The notes below the pieces were generated by a model. That model saw only the letters and a program-made list of their open reading frames with translations. It searched no databases and was not told the origin of the DNA. A stretch of 11,473 nt of DNA, taken from positions 1-11,473 of the forward strand of contig JASLHL010000297.1 in assembly GCA_030152225.1 (NCBI GenBank), read 5' to 3'. The position numbers and the translations under genes are program-made. Shown here in pieces: positions 1 through 5,557 of the stretch (positions are counted from its first letter, which is position 1; every line of letters begins with the position of its first letter). Origin of the DNA: Flavobacterium sp. (lineage in GTDB: Bacteria; Bacteroidota; Bacteroidia; Flavobacteriales; Flavobacteriaceae).

Positions 1-294
1 TAGGTCTTTTTGAAGTACTTGTAGTTGATTAGACAAGGAGTCAATCGACATTTTTTGTTGGCTCAATGCACTGTTGTTTTGGCGGATAGTCGCTTGTAAA
101 CCCGTGATTGAATCTTTTACATTGTGTTGAACCTGTTGTAACTTATTTTTTTCTACTACCTTGTAATTCTGCCAGTTATTGGACTGACTGATTAATGTGT
201 TAAACTGATTTTCGATGGTGTTGCTGTCACTTTGTGAATAGGAAGACAACGTAAATGTTAGTAAGGTGGCAGATAAAATAATTGTTTTTTTCAT
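1..294 (-). CDS. Exported coiled-coil protein, N-terminal part (runs off the left edge)
   Basis: An open frame of 98 codons reads leftward from the ATG at 294-292 and leaves the window without a stop, so only the N-terminus is present. Residues 1-20 (MKKTIILSATLLTFTLSSYS, then Q) form a typical signal peptide: two lysines, a hydrophobic core and a small-residue cleavage region. The mature part is rich in Gln, Asn, Ser and Lys, with regularly spaced hydrophobic residues (for example SIDSLSNQLQVLQKDL near the edge), which suggests a long periplasmic coiled coil. Similar short Flavobacteria proteins with a signal peptide and coiled coil are sometimes labelled 'tRNA (guanine-N1)-methyltransferase'; nothing visible here supports such an enzyme. 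Function is unknown and the C-terminal part cannot be judged. The start is well supported because the signal peptide begins exactly there. Confidence 0.75.
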   Translation of the reverse strand, partial: MKKTIILSATLLTFTLSSYSQSDSNTIENQFNTLISQSNNWQNYKVVEKNKLQQVQHNVKDSITGLQATIRQNNSALSQQKMSIDSLSNQLQVLQKDL

Positions 295-470
295 GGATTG
301 AATTTTTGAGTATATTTTTCTAGTTGCATATATAAAGTCAGAATAAACTACCTATTAAACGGCTAAATATCCAGAAAAATATGGGGGAACAAAAATTAAT
401 TGGCATAAAAGATCAACCTATTTCAAATAAAAATAGTCACCATTCATCCATTCGATTTAGTTACAATCAC

Positions 471-611
471 TTAGGGGTGCGAAGATTTTACTTCAAAAGG
501 ACTACTTTTAATCGCCAGGGATGCCGTTGGATGATCGTCATCCTTTCTACAAGAAAGACAACTAAGCAATAAAACAAGACCAAGAACGATTCGGAAATTG
601 CGGTTTTTCAT
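471..611 (-). CDS. Small putative lipoprotein (46 aa)
   Basis: The frame from the ATG at 611-609 encodes MKNRNFRIVLGLVLLLSCLS, then CRKDDDHP and about 18 more residues. A basic N-terminus and a hydrophobic core lead to a lipobox-like LSCLSC, with Cys17 or Cys20 the candidate lipidated residue. The Arg-Lys-Asp-Asp-Asp after Cys20 is a charged stretch typical just after the lipidation site of Bacteroidota lipoproteins, so Cys20 is preferred. The frame stays open upstream to 719, but those extra residues carry no signal and the -7 element at 648-655 lies inside that extension, so the internal ATG is the likelier start. The mature peptide would be only about 27 residues, ending in a Ser/Lys-rich tail. 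It could be a truncated remnant or a genuine mini-lipoprotein. No family is recognised. Confidence 0.5.
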   Translation of the reverse strand: MKNRNFRIVLGLVLLLSCLSCRKDDDHPTASLAIKSSPFEVKSSHP

Positions 612-647
612 ACTTTTTTCATTGAAAGGGTTAATGCTATTTATAGT

Positions 648-655
648 CAAAAGTA
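648..655 (-). promoter_or_regulatory. Probable -7 element of the small lipoprotein promoter
   Basis: On the minus strand this reads TACTTTTG, an exact match to the Bacteroidota -7 consensus TAnnTTTG. It lies about 37 bases before the ATG at 611, giving a leader of roughly 30 bases. No clear TTTG is seen at the expected -33 distance, so this is a half-supported promoter. Confidence 0.4.
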
Positions 656-864
656 GACGGCAATTTTGTAGATTTTTTGAATGGAGGTGAAGAAGTGAAA
701 AATCGGAAAGTAAGGTCATTTTGTTCTGTTTTTTTTAACAGTGGTGACAAGTAAACTTTCATCTATGTTAAATGTTTAGGCATGGGTTTGGGTTTCTGCT
801 TGCGAAGTGTTTATATTCAACCACGGAAAGCATAAACACGGTTTGACTTAGCAGGACCCGATCA

Positions 865-918
865 CCCGATCGCGCGGATTTGCAACCGTGCGTTAGATAA
901 AAGAGAAGATAAATTATA
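865..918 (+). repeat. Dispersed REP-like repeat, copy A
   Basis: This stretch contains CGATCGCGCGGATTTG, a degenerate return arm (CAACCGTGCG) and then the AT-rich tail ATAAAAGAGAAGATAAATTA. The same head recurs at 2351-2366, and the tail recurs at 2385-2427 (variant) and 2709-2751. About 20 bases on, GGCACGGATTG (935-945) repeats a word of copy C. The palindrome is imperfect here compared with copy B. It is intergenic, like all copies seen. Confidence 0.7.
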
Positions 919-1021
919 GTTACTATAGGATAGAGGATGGCACGGATTGCGCAAAGAAGGAACAATACCTAGTGATCCAACTGCCTTGTTAATTGATTGG
1001 ATAAAAGGAAATTTAATTATA

Positions 1022-1110
1022 AGTTGTGGAAACGGGAAGCACTGTCTCGCAAGAGGGAGATGCACAACCTAAAAACAGGGTAGATTTTAATGAAAAATCT
1101 GCCCTTTTTT
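1022..1110 (+). ncRNA. Candidate structured small RNA ending in a Rho-independent terminator
   Basis: Nested pairing is seen: GTTGT (1023-1027) with ACAAC (1064-1068), GCA (1039-1041) with TGC (1061-1063), and TCTC (1045-1048) with GAGA (1057-1060). A strong terminator hairpin with six Ts follows at 1078-1110. Upstream, TAAGTTG near 1021-1027 loosely resembles a -7 element, with TTGG about 19 bases before it, but the element would overlap the first stem, so the true 5' end may lie further upstream or downstream. No protein gene precedes the terminator on the plus strand. The structure is seen; transcription and any function are inference, and no known RNA family was recognised. Confidence 0.3.
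1078..1110. terminator. Strong hairpin terminator, usable on both strands
   Basis: GGGTAGATTTT (1078-1088) pairs with AAAATCTGCCC (1094-1104), with one G-U pair and a short loop, followed by TTTTTT (1105-1110) on the plus strand. On the minus strand the hairpin is followed by TGTTTTT, so it could also end transcripts coming from the gene at 1256-2272, about 150 bases away. Confidence 0.7.
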
Positions 1111-1255
1111 GGCTATAAACCGTATTGAATAGCACACACAGCAATAGGGGTAAAGCGTATTTCCCTTTTTAAGAGAAGACTAACTGTCCCCGTTGATGTT
1201 TTTGATTCCATACTATTCTTTGCTTTTGTATTCTTGTTTGTAAGCTTTTTTTGTA

Positions 1256-2272
1256 TTAAAACAATTTCATATCTCCATCTTGAATCCAGTGCTTTTTCTT
1301 CAGAAGAGAATAGATTAGATAGGATAGAAGCATTGGGCCTATAAATTGTAAACTTACAATTGTTAAGAGGATATACGTAGAAGAATAGGAGTCTTTCATC
1401 GCATTAAACGTTCCAATTTGCCCCACGAGTCCACAACTTCCCATACCCGACTCTAAGGCCGTATTTTGCATATCAAAAAACAAAATAGCCAGAGGGCCTA
1501 AGATAGCTGATGCCGCTGTTGGTGGAATCCAGATCTTCCAGTTTTTGTAAATGTTGGGCATTTGCAACATACTAGTACCCAACCCTTGCGCGAGTACGCC
1601 CTTTATGCCATTGTCTTTGTAACTGATGGTTGCAAATCCAATCATTTGAGCACAACAACCGATAGTAGCCGCTCCTGCTGCTAATCCATCCAACTGCAAC
1701 ATCAAACACAAGGCCGCGGAGGAGATCGGCAAAGTCAACACCATACCTACCACTACGGCAATCACCATCCCCATAATGAGGGGATTAGCCTCTGTAGATA
1801 GGATAATGAGTTGTCCAATCCACTGCATTACCTGATTGACGCTTGGGCCAATCAATTGGGCTAAAGCTACCCCAACTAAAACGGTAACAATAGGCGTAAC
1901 CACAATATCTATTCGCGTTTCACCTGCTACGGCTTTGCCTATTTCTACAGCAACGATGGTGGCGATAAATACACCTAAAGGACCACCCAATTGATAAGCC
2001 GCCACCCCCACAACAGCAGAAGAAAAGAGTACCAACTGAGGCGCTCGTAAACTATAGGCAATTGCCAGTGCGATTACGGGACCTGTTGCTTGATTGGCAA
2101 AAGGCCAAACAACCGTTGTTAAGAAGGGAATCCCCAATTCTTCCCCTATTGTTTTGAGGATGGTTCCAACGAGTAGGGTGGCAAATAACCCGTAGGCCAT
2201 GGCGCCCATCGCATCGATAAAATAGCGCTTACTCGAAATTTGGATGTCTTTTTTTTGAAGAAATGCTCGCAT
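1256..2272 (-). CDS. PfoR / PTS_EIIC_2 family membrane protein (338 aa)
   Basis: A very hydrophobic protein with about eight to ten predicted membrane spans and repeated Gly/Ala/Pro-rich segments, such as GPLGVFIATIVAVEIGKAVAG and LTLPISSAALCLMLQLDGLAAG. The N-terminal region MRAFLQKKDIQISSKRYFID followed by AMGAMAYGLFATLLVGTILK fits the PTS_EIIC_2 family, which includes the perfringolysin regulator PfoR; about 338 residues is the usual size. Family members resemble sugar-specific EIIC channels, but their substrate is generally unknown. No EIIA, EIIB, HPr or EI gene lies nearby, so a complete phosphotransferase system is not shown. The ATG at 2272 is preferred over a TTG at 2311 because the TTG lies inside a perfect -7 element. 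Transcription probably ends at the hairpin at 1078-1110. Family assignment is fairly sure; function is not. Confidence 0.82.
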   Translation of the reverse strand: MRAFLQKKDIQISSKRYFIDAMGAMAYGLFATLLVGTILKTIGEELGIPFLTTVVWPFANQATGPVIALAIAYSLRAPQLVLFSSAVVGVAAYQLGGPLGVFIATIVAVEIGKAVAGETRIDIVVTPIVTVLVGVALAQLIGPSVNQVMQWIGQLIILSTEANPLIMGMVIAVVVGMVLTLPISSAALCLMLQLDGLAAGAATIGCCAQMIGFATISYKDNGIKGVLAQGLGTSMLQMPNIYKNWKIWIPPTAASAILGPLAILFFDMQNTALESGMGSCGLVGQIGTFNAMKDSYSSTYILLTIVSLQFIGPMLLSYLIYSLLKKKHWIQDGDMKLF

Positions 2273-2308
2273 GAATAGGATGATTTTATAAAAGGGTGAT
2301 GCCCAAAG

Positions 2309-2316
2309 CAAAGTTA
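2309..2316 (-). promoter_or_regulatory. Probable -7 element of the PfoR-like gene
   Basis: The minus strand reads TAACTTTG, a perfect TAnnTTTG. It lies 37 bases before the ATG at 2272, so the leader would be about 30 bases. It overlaps an upstream in-frame TTG, which argues against that TTG as a start. No good -33 TTTG is visible. Confidence 0.5.
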
Positions 2317-2350
2317 ACTAAAAGCAAGGAGGTTGCTTGAGTTTTTTCCC

Positions 2351-2427
2351 CGATCGCGCGGATTTGAATCCGCGCGCTAGATTTATTCTAATTCTTTTAT
2401 AAAAAAGAAGATAAATTATATTCACCA
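2351..2427 (+). repeat. Dispersed REP-like repeat, copy B, with a perfect palindrome
   Basis: The head (2355-2376) is a perfect inverted repeat: CGCGCGGATT, two bases, AATCCGCGCG. The AT-rich tail at 2385-2427 matches copy C (2709-2751) at 42 of 43 positions. The GC-rich palindrome stands out sharply from the AT-rich surroundings, as bacterial REP elements do. It lies just upstream of the PfoR-like promoter. Confidence 0.8.
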
Positions 2428-2497
2428 GCAGAATACGCTACAAAACTACATCAGTCGAAATTAACCTGCAATACTGCCTTCTCATATATGGAAAAAA

Positions 2498-2520
2498 AAA
2501 GCTCAAATGGCTTTATTTTT
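2498..2520 (+). terminator. Weak hairpin with a T-rich tail
   Basis: AAAGC (2498-2502) pairs with GCTTT (2510-2514), followed by A and five Ts. The stem is short and no gene precedes it on the plus strand, so terminator function is doubtful. Confidence 0.25.
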
Positions 2521-2537
2521 CTCTCTACAAAAAACAT

Positions 2538-2560
2538 AAACAACTGTTATTCAGTTGTTT
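2538..2560. repeat. Perfect 9-bp hairpin
   Basis: AAACAACTG (2538-2546) and CAGTTGTTT (2552-2560) are exact inverted copies around the loop TTATT, followed by GTTTT. It resembles a terminator on the plus strand, but no plus-strand gene lies upstream. It could end a small transcript or simply be a DNA element. Confidence 0.5.
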
Positions 2561-2593
2561 GTTTTGCTTGGTTTTAGTTTTGTTTGGGTCTTC

Positions 2594-2640
2594 TTCGGTA
2601 AACATGTGTATTTACGGGGGATTACCCCACATTTACCGAA
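2594..2640. repeat. Long imperfect inverted repeat
   Basis: TTCGGTAAA (2594-2602) is the exact inverse of TTTACCGAA (2632-2640). Inside it, ATGTG pairs with CACAT and GGGG (2616-2619) with CCCC (2625-2628), leaving GATTA-like bases in the loop and a bulge on the left arm. Weaker symmetry continues outside: the left flank (about 2570-2593) resembles the inverse of the 11-bp repeats on the right. The whole could extrude as a cruciform or fold as RNA. Confidence 0.6.
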
Positions 2641-2679
2641 CAAAACCCGAACATAACCCGAACAAAACTCGAACAAAAT
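2636..2679 (+). repeat. Tandem array of four 11-bp units
   Basis: The units are CCGAACAAAAC (2636-2646), CCGAACATAAC (2647-2657), CCGAACAAAAC (2658-2668) and TCGAACAAAAT (2669-2679). They are head to tail without gaps. The first unit overlaps the right arm of the inverted repeat at 2594-2640. The 11-bp spacing is near one helical turn, which would put any bound protein on the same face of the DNA. Confidence 0.8.
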
Positions 2680-2684
2680 CCCCC

Positions 2685-2789
2685 CGATCGCGACGAAGGC
2701 ACGGATTGATTCTAATTCTTTTATAAAAGAGAAGATAAATTATATTCACCATCGGATAGATGAAGGCATAGATTGCCGCGCCATCGGAT
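2685..2789 (+). repeat. Dispersed REP-like repeat, copy C (rearranged head)
   Basis: It begins with CGATCGCG as in copies A and B, but the palindrome is replaced by ACGAAGGCACGGATTG. The tail at 2709-2751 is nearly identical to that of copy B, with one mismatch in 43 bases. Further on, CCGCGCCATCGGAT (2776-2789) recurs exactly at 5473-5486 in copy D. It therefore links the A/B type to the D type. Confidence 0.7.
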
Positions 2790-2863
2790 TTGCTTTGGGA
2801 ATCCTTAGCGAAAGAATAGTGGGGAAATAGGAACGCGAATTGCTCTTCTTAGGTAAATAAGGT

Positions 2864-2894
2864 TTTTTTATACCGTGTATTGCTTCTATTTTTG
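2864..2894 (+). promoter_or_regulatory. Promoter of the NUDIX gene
   Basis: TTTT at 2864-2867 (one mismatch from the -33 TTTG) is followed, after 19 bases, by TATTTTTG at 2887-2894, a perfect -7 element. Transcription would start near 2900, about 24 bases before the ATG. Confidence 0.55.
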
Positions 2895-2923
2895 TAAGGA
2901 AGACAACTTTAGATTAAAATGCG

Positions 2924-3415
2924 ATGAGTACAACAACAATACCCCTAGGAATAAAAAAAATAGCAACACTATGTGTACTTCGCCATGGAAGTGATTTCAT
3001 GCTCTTAAAACGGCTAAAAGAGCCCAATAAAGACATGTATACACCTGTAGGGGGAAAGATAGAACCATTTGAAACTCCAGAGCAAGGCGTTATTCGCGAA
3101 ACCTTTGAGGAAACGGGAATTAAAGTAGATCAAGTGAAATTTTGCGGTATATTAACCGAAACATCACCAACCAAGTATAATTGGTTGAGCTATGTTTATG
3201 TGGCCGATATTGATCCGATCTCCCCTCCAGCCTGTAATGAAGGTACCTTGGAGTGGATCGCTTATGACAATTTATTGGAGGTACCTACGCCCAAAACCGA
3301 TGCGATGATCTATAAATATATCCTAGAGGCGAAGCCTTTCGTGTTTCACGCTTTATACGATGCCGAACTCAACCTCATTGAAATGAAGGAAGAGATTGCA
3401 AATGAAGTGTTTTGA
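2924..3415 (+). CDS. NUDIX hydrolase, MutT / 8-oxo-dGTP diphosphatase-like (163 aa)
   Basis: A cytoplasmic pyrophosphohydrolase of the NUDIX family. The Nudix box is complete at residues 44-66: G44, E50, then RETFEETGI at 58-66, matching GX5EX7REUXEEXGU except that Thr60 replaces the usual hydrophobic residue. The catalytic, metal-binding Glu residues (E59, E62, E63) are present. The opening (KKIATLCVLRHGSDFMLLKR) and the PVGGKIEPFE segment resemble MutT/YtkD-type 8-oxo-dGTP hydrolases, but the true substrate cannot be read from the sequence. About 160 residues is a normal single-domain length. The ATG at 2924 sits about 24 bases after the predicted transcription start; another ATG at 2919 is in a different frame and meets a stop at once. 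It is probably monocistronic and ends at the hairpin at 3426-3456. Confidence 0.9.
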   Translation: MSTTTIPLGIKKIATLCVLRHGSDFMLLKRLKEPNKDMYTPVGGKIEPFETPEQGVIRETFEETGIKVDQVKFCGILTETSPTKYNWLSYVYVADIDPISPPACNEGTLEWIAYDNLLEVPTPKTDAMIYKYILEAKPFVFHALYDAELNLIEMKEEIANEVF

Positions 3416-3425
3416 TGCAATATAG

Positions 3426-3456
3426 ACAACAGTAAACGATACGCATTTACTGTTGT
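3426..3456. terminator. Bidirectional terminator between convergent genes
   Basis: ACAACAGTAAA (3426-3436) and TTTACTGTTGT (3446-3456) form a perfect 11-bp stem around a 9-base loop. The plus strand continues TATT, and U-rich runs are short on both strands. It sits directly between the NUDIX stop and the hydrolase stop, overlapping the latter by one base. Confidence 0.6.
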
Positions 3457-4412
3457 TATTCCTGCGCTAATGCGTGGAAATGATTGAGGAGCATGGCTGC
3501 CGTTTGTTGCGGATGAGAAATCAACCCTCCATGTCCAGCACCAGGAATTGTATACAGCGCTATAGCCTTCACTTGTTGTTTGATTTCTTGAGCAACTGCT
3601 GGATAAACGAGGATCGAATCCGATCCTGTAATCAACGTTATATGGCCCTTAAATTGGTTGAGGTTTTCTGGCTTTAGGTTGAGACGCTCTGGGTCATGAG
3701 CCTGATCTAGCCAAGTACGGTAACTCGCTGTCATGGTATTGCGGGCTCTTTCATCAAAAATAGTAGACCAACTGCCTGTGCCAAAGGCAACCTTTTCAAT
3801 AAAATGAAACGTACCCTGTTCTATAGCGCCTTGTTCCAATAGGGTTTTGCTCTTTTGCATGTCCTCTTGTACAGCGGTTAGGATTGATTGGTATTCAGGT
3901 TTTCCCTTGAGCAACCCAAAGACAGGTGGTTCGTAAAGCACAATACTTTCAACGCGATCTGCGTGATTCGTTGCTAGTTCAATGGTGATGTTAGCACCAT
4001 AGGAATGCCCAATGAAATGCGCTTTTTTGAACCCCAACTCATCCAGTAGGGCTAAAGCATCTTGTACATCCATTGATATTGTTCCTTGTTTGGTGTCAGG
4101 GGTAGAAGCACTGTGTCCACGTCTATCGTATAGGAGGATGGGATTAGGGAGGGCTTTACCCACTTCTTCTGCTACGGCTAACCACGAATTGTGATCATCC
4201 CATGATCCGTGAATAAAGACAAAGGGAGTCCCTTCCCCTTTTTTATAGCGTACAGCCAAATCCACTTCTTCAGTATGAATCAGGTGAAGAGGGGTGTTTG
4301 CAAGGGTGAAATACGCTTGATCTGTAGTTGTTTGCGCATGAAGCTCAACAGTGAAGAGGAAAACGAGGCCGAAAACGAGACGGAGCATGCGTTGATATTG
4401 AAATAGAAACAT
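3456..4412 (-). CDS. Secreted alpha/beta hydrolase (318 aa)
   Basis: An alpha/beta-fold hydrolase, probably an esterase or related enzyme acting in the periplasm. A signal peptide spans about residues 9-26 (MLRLVFGLVFLFTVELHA, then Q). The fold landmarks are in order: oxyanion-loop HGSW (68-71), YDRRGHS (95-101), nucleophile elbow GHSYG with Ser137, acid candidate Asp265 in TGSDS, and catalytic His294 in GAGHGG. A variable cap region lies at about 165-245. Length is normal for the family plus a signal. Two starts are possible: ATG 4412, used here, or ATG 4388 (Met9), which gives a tidier signal peptide; both fall within the predicted transcript. Substrate is not recognisable. It converges with the NUDIX gene, with which no functional link is seen. 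Confidence 0.88.
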   Translation of the reverse strand: MFLFQYQRMLRLVFGLVFLFTVELHAQTTTDQAYFTLANTPLHLIHTEEVDLAVRYKKGEGTPFVFIHGSWDDHNSWLAVAEEVGKALPNPILLYDRRGHSASTPDTKQGTISMDVQDALALLDELGFKKAHFIGHSYGANITIELATNHADRVESIVLYEPPVFGLLKGKPEYQSILTAVQEDMQKSKTLLEQGAIEQGTFHFIEKVAFGTGSWSTIFDERARNTMTASYRTWLDQAHDPERLNLKPENLNQFKGHITLITGSDSILVYPAVAQEIKQQVKAIALYTIPGAGHGGLISHPQQTAAMLLNHFHALAQE

Positions 4413-4444
4413 AATAGTATCTTATTGAGATTAATTATAAATAA

Positions 4445-4452
4445 CGAAGTTA
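4445..4452 (-). promoter_or_regulatory. Possible -7 element of the alpha/beta hydrolase
   Basis: The minus strand reads TAACTTCG, one mismatch from TAnnTTTG, placed 33 bases before the ATG at 4412. The expected -33 element is not evident. Confidence 0.3.
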
Positions 4453-4640
4453 AGTAAAAAAAGAAGAGGAGGGAGCTCTTTTGTTTGCTATTCCTATGGA
4501 GCTGTGAAAATAATAGGGTGGAACAGCGGATGTCTTTTTTTTGAATCCCTTTTTAAGTAAATTTGTTGATAGAATTTGACTTTAATGGGGGATAGTATGA
4601 CAGTACTAACTGTTTTAAGTAAAAGATAGAAACGAAGACT

Positions 4641-5423
4641 ATGGGATTTTTAGATCGATTTAAAAAGAAACAGCAGCAACAGCCAACCAAAGATCAGTTG
4701 ACTTTGGAGGAGATTTTAGAACAGGCATCATCTGATCCTACCTATCGCATTGAATTCTACAACCGATTACTAACGGATGAATTGGTTATCTTGACGCAAA
4801 ATCCAAATTTTCAAGCAGGAAGACATACTTTAGAACAAGAGGCAACGGTCAATATTGTTTCCTATGCAGATGGTAAAATTCCGGTATTCACTTCTATAGA
4901 TCGAATTTTTGATAAAGGGGTGATTACGGAAGAAGTGGAATATATGCAGCTGACAGGTAAGAATTTATTTGATCTTGCACAAGGAGCGACGTTTGTACTC
5001 AATCCTTATTCAGACTACGGAAAGGAACTGATACCAGAAGAAATTGAACGACTGTTACAGGGGACTATTACGGCTACTGGAAAAACGATTACTGTAGAAA
5101 AGGAAACCCAGGTTCAGCTGGGACAACCAGCAAAGTATCCCACTGCAATTGTAAAGGCGTTAAGTGAATTTTTTGCAACACGCCCACTGGTGAAAGCAGC
5201 TTATTTGGGTTGGATTTACGATCCAGAAAGCGGCGAATTACCTCATTATATTATGGGAATTGATGCGGATGGAGCGGTACAAGAACTGACACAAGAAGCG
5301 GGTTTTGTCGCACAACAATTTTTAAAAGAACACGAGTTTATTGACTTTGTTCAAATAGACGATAGTCCGTTAAGTAATTATTTTACAGAACAAACCACTC
5401 CTTTTTATCAACGAAAGGAATAG
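4641..5423 (+). CDS. sseB: SseB-family protein (260 aa)
   Basis: The protein has the two-part architecture of the enhanced serine sensitivity protein SseB. After a basic, Gln-rich head (KKKQQQQPTKDQ, residues 8-19), the SseB N-terminal domain covers about residues 22-140. It includes the TLEEILEQASSDP and DGKIPVFTS segments and the hallmark NPYSDYGKELIPEEIERLL (121-139). The SseB C-terminal domain follows at about 150-257 (PTAIVKALSEFFATRPLVKA, then YLGWI). The domain's biochemical role is unresolved; the name comes from a serine-sensitivity phenotype in Escherichia coli. No signal peptide or membrane span is seen, so it is cytoplasmic. It appears monocistronic: about 230 bases separate it from the divergent hydrolase gene, and a hairpin repeat follows it. 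A TAGAATTTG word at 4570-4578 is a poor promoter candidate. No partner gene is implied by the neighbours. Confidence 0.82.
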   Translation: MGFLDRFKKKQQQQPTKDQLTLEEILEQASSDPTYRIEFYNRLLTDELVILTQNPNFQAGRHTLEQEATVNIVSYADGKIPVFTSIDRIFDKGVITEEVEYMQLTGKNLFDLAQGATFVLNPYSDYGKELIPEEIERLLQGTITATGKTITVEKETQVQLGQPAKYPTAIVKALSEFFATRPLVKAAYLGWIYDPESGELPHYIMGIDADGAVQELTQEAGFVAQQFLKEHEFIDFVQIDDSPLSNYFTEQTTPFYQRKE

Positions 5424-5440
5424 GTAAGTTTTCATGCGCT

Positions 5441-5490
5441 TTGTCCTGATCCCACGGATTTTAGGTGGAAATCCGCGCCATCGGATCAAG
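5441..5490. repeat. Dispersed REP-like repeat, copy D: long imperfect hairpin
   Basis: GGATTT (5456-5461) and AAATCC (5469-5474) pair around the loop TAGGTGG, with ACG/CGC-type pairing just outside. The outer arms, TTGTCCTGAT (5441-5450) and ATCGGATCAA (5480-5489), pair imperfectly. CCGCGCCATCGGAT (5473-5486) is shared exactly with copy C. The element lies 18 bases after the SseB stop and before the AraC promoter, so it may act as an attenuating or terminating hairpin for SseB. Confidence 0.65.
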
Positions 5491-5509
5491 GTAAAAAAGC
5501 CTATTTTTT

Positions 5510-5540
5510 ATTGCCAATTCAATTCAATTGCTGAACTTTG
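5510..5540 (+). promoter_or_regulatory. Possible promoter of the AraC-family gene
   Basis: ATTG (5510-5513) and GAACTTTG (5533-5540) are separated by exactly 19 bases. Each has one mismatch from the Bacteroidota TTTG-N19-TAnnTTTG pattern. The leader would be only about 12 bases before the ATG at 5558. Confidence 0.4.
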
Positions 5541-5557
5541 AATAAACACCCTTAGGT

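Larger units (their letters stand above)
612..1255. other. Intergenic region of about 640 bases with a repeat and a candidate small RNA
   Basis: No credible protein gene is seen. The region contains the lipoprotein promoter (648-655), one copy of the dispersed REP-like repeat (865-918) and a structured segment ending in a bidirectional terminator (1022-1110). The stretches 720-860 and 1115-1255 show nothing recognisable. Short frames overlapping 768-1065 on the minus strand lack coding character. Confidence 0.6.
2317..2923. other. Repeat-dense intergenic region of about 600 bases
   Basis: No convincing protein gene is present between the divergent PfoR-like and NUDIX genes. In order it holds repeat copy B (2351-2427), two small hairpins (2498-2520 and 2538-2560), a long imperfect inverted repeat (2594-2640), a four-unit 11-bp tandem array (2636-2679), repeat copy C (2685-2789) and the NUDIX promoter (2864-2894). 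The stretches 2428-2490 and 2790-2860 show nothing recognisable. Confidence 0.7.

Noticed and set aside
381..572. A 63-codon plus-strand frame overlapping the small lipoprotein gene
   Set aside because: Its sequence has no domain-like or signal features, and the opposite strand encodes a clear lipoprotein signal in the same place.
695..754. A 19-residue plus-strand frame (GTG start) preceded by GGAGG
   Set aside because: It is too short, has no known match, and strong Shine-Dalgarno sequences are not a reliable signal in this type of genome.
862..1065. A 67-codon minus-strand frame across the repeat and the structured segment
   Set aside because: It reads straight through repeat copy A and the hairpin region, and its composition (Pro, Leu, Ser without pattern) looks non-coding.
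2273..2311. A TTG start at 2311 extending the PfoR-like protein by 13 residues
   Set aside because: The TTG is part of a perfect -7 promoter element and the family normally begins at about the internal ATG at 2272.
2604..2726. A 40-codon plus-strand frame starting ATG inside the long inverted repeat
   Set aside because: It is composed of the translated 11-bp repeats and repeat copy C, with an Arg/Lys/Pro-rich product and no ribosome binding site.
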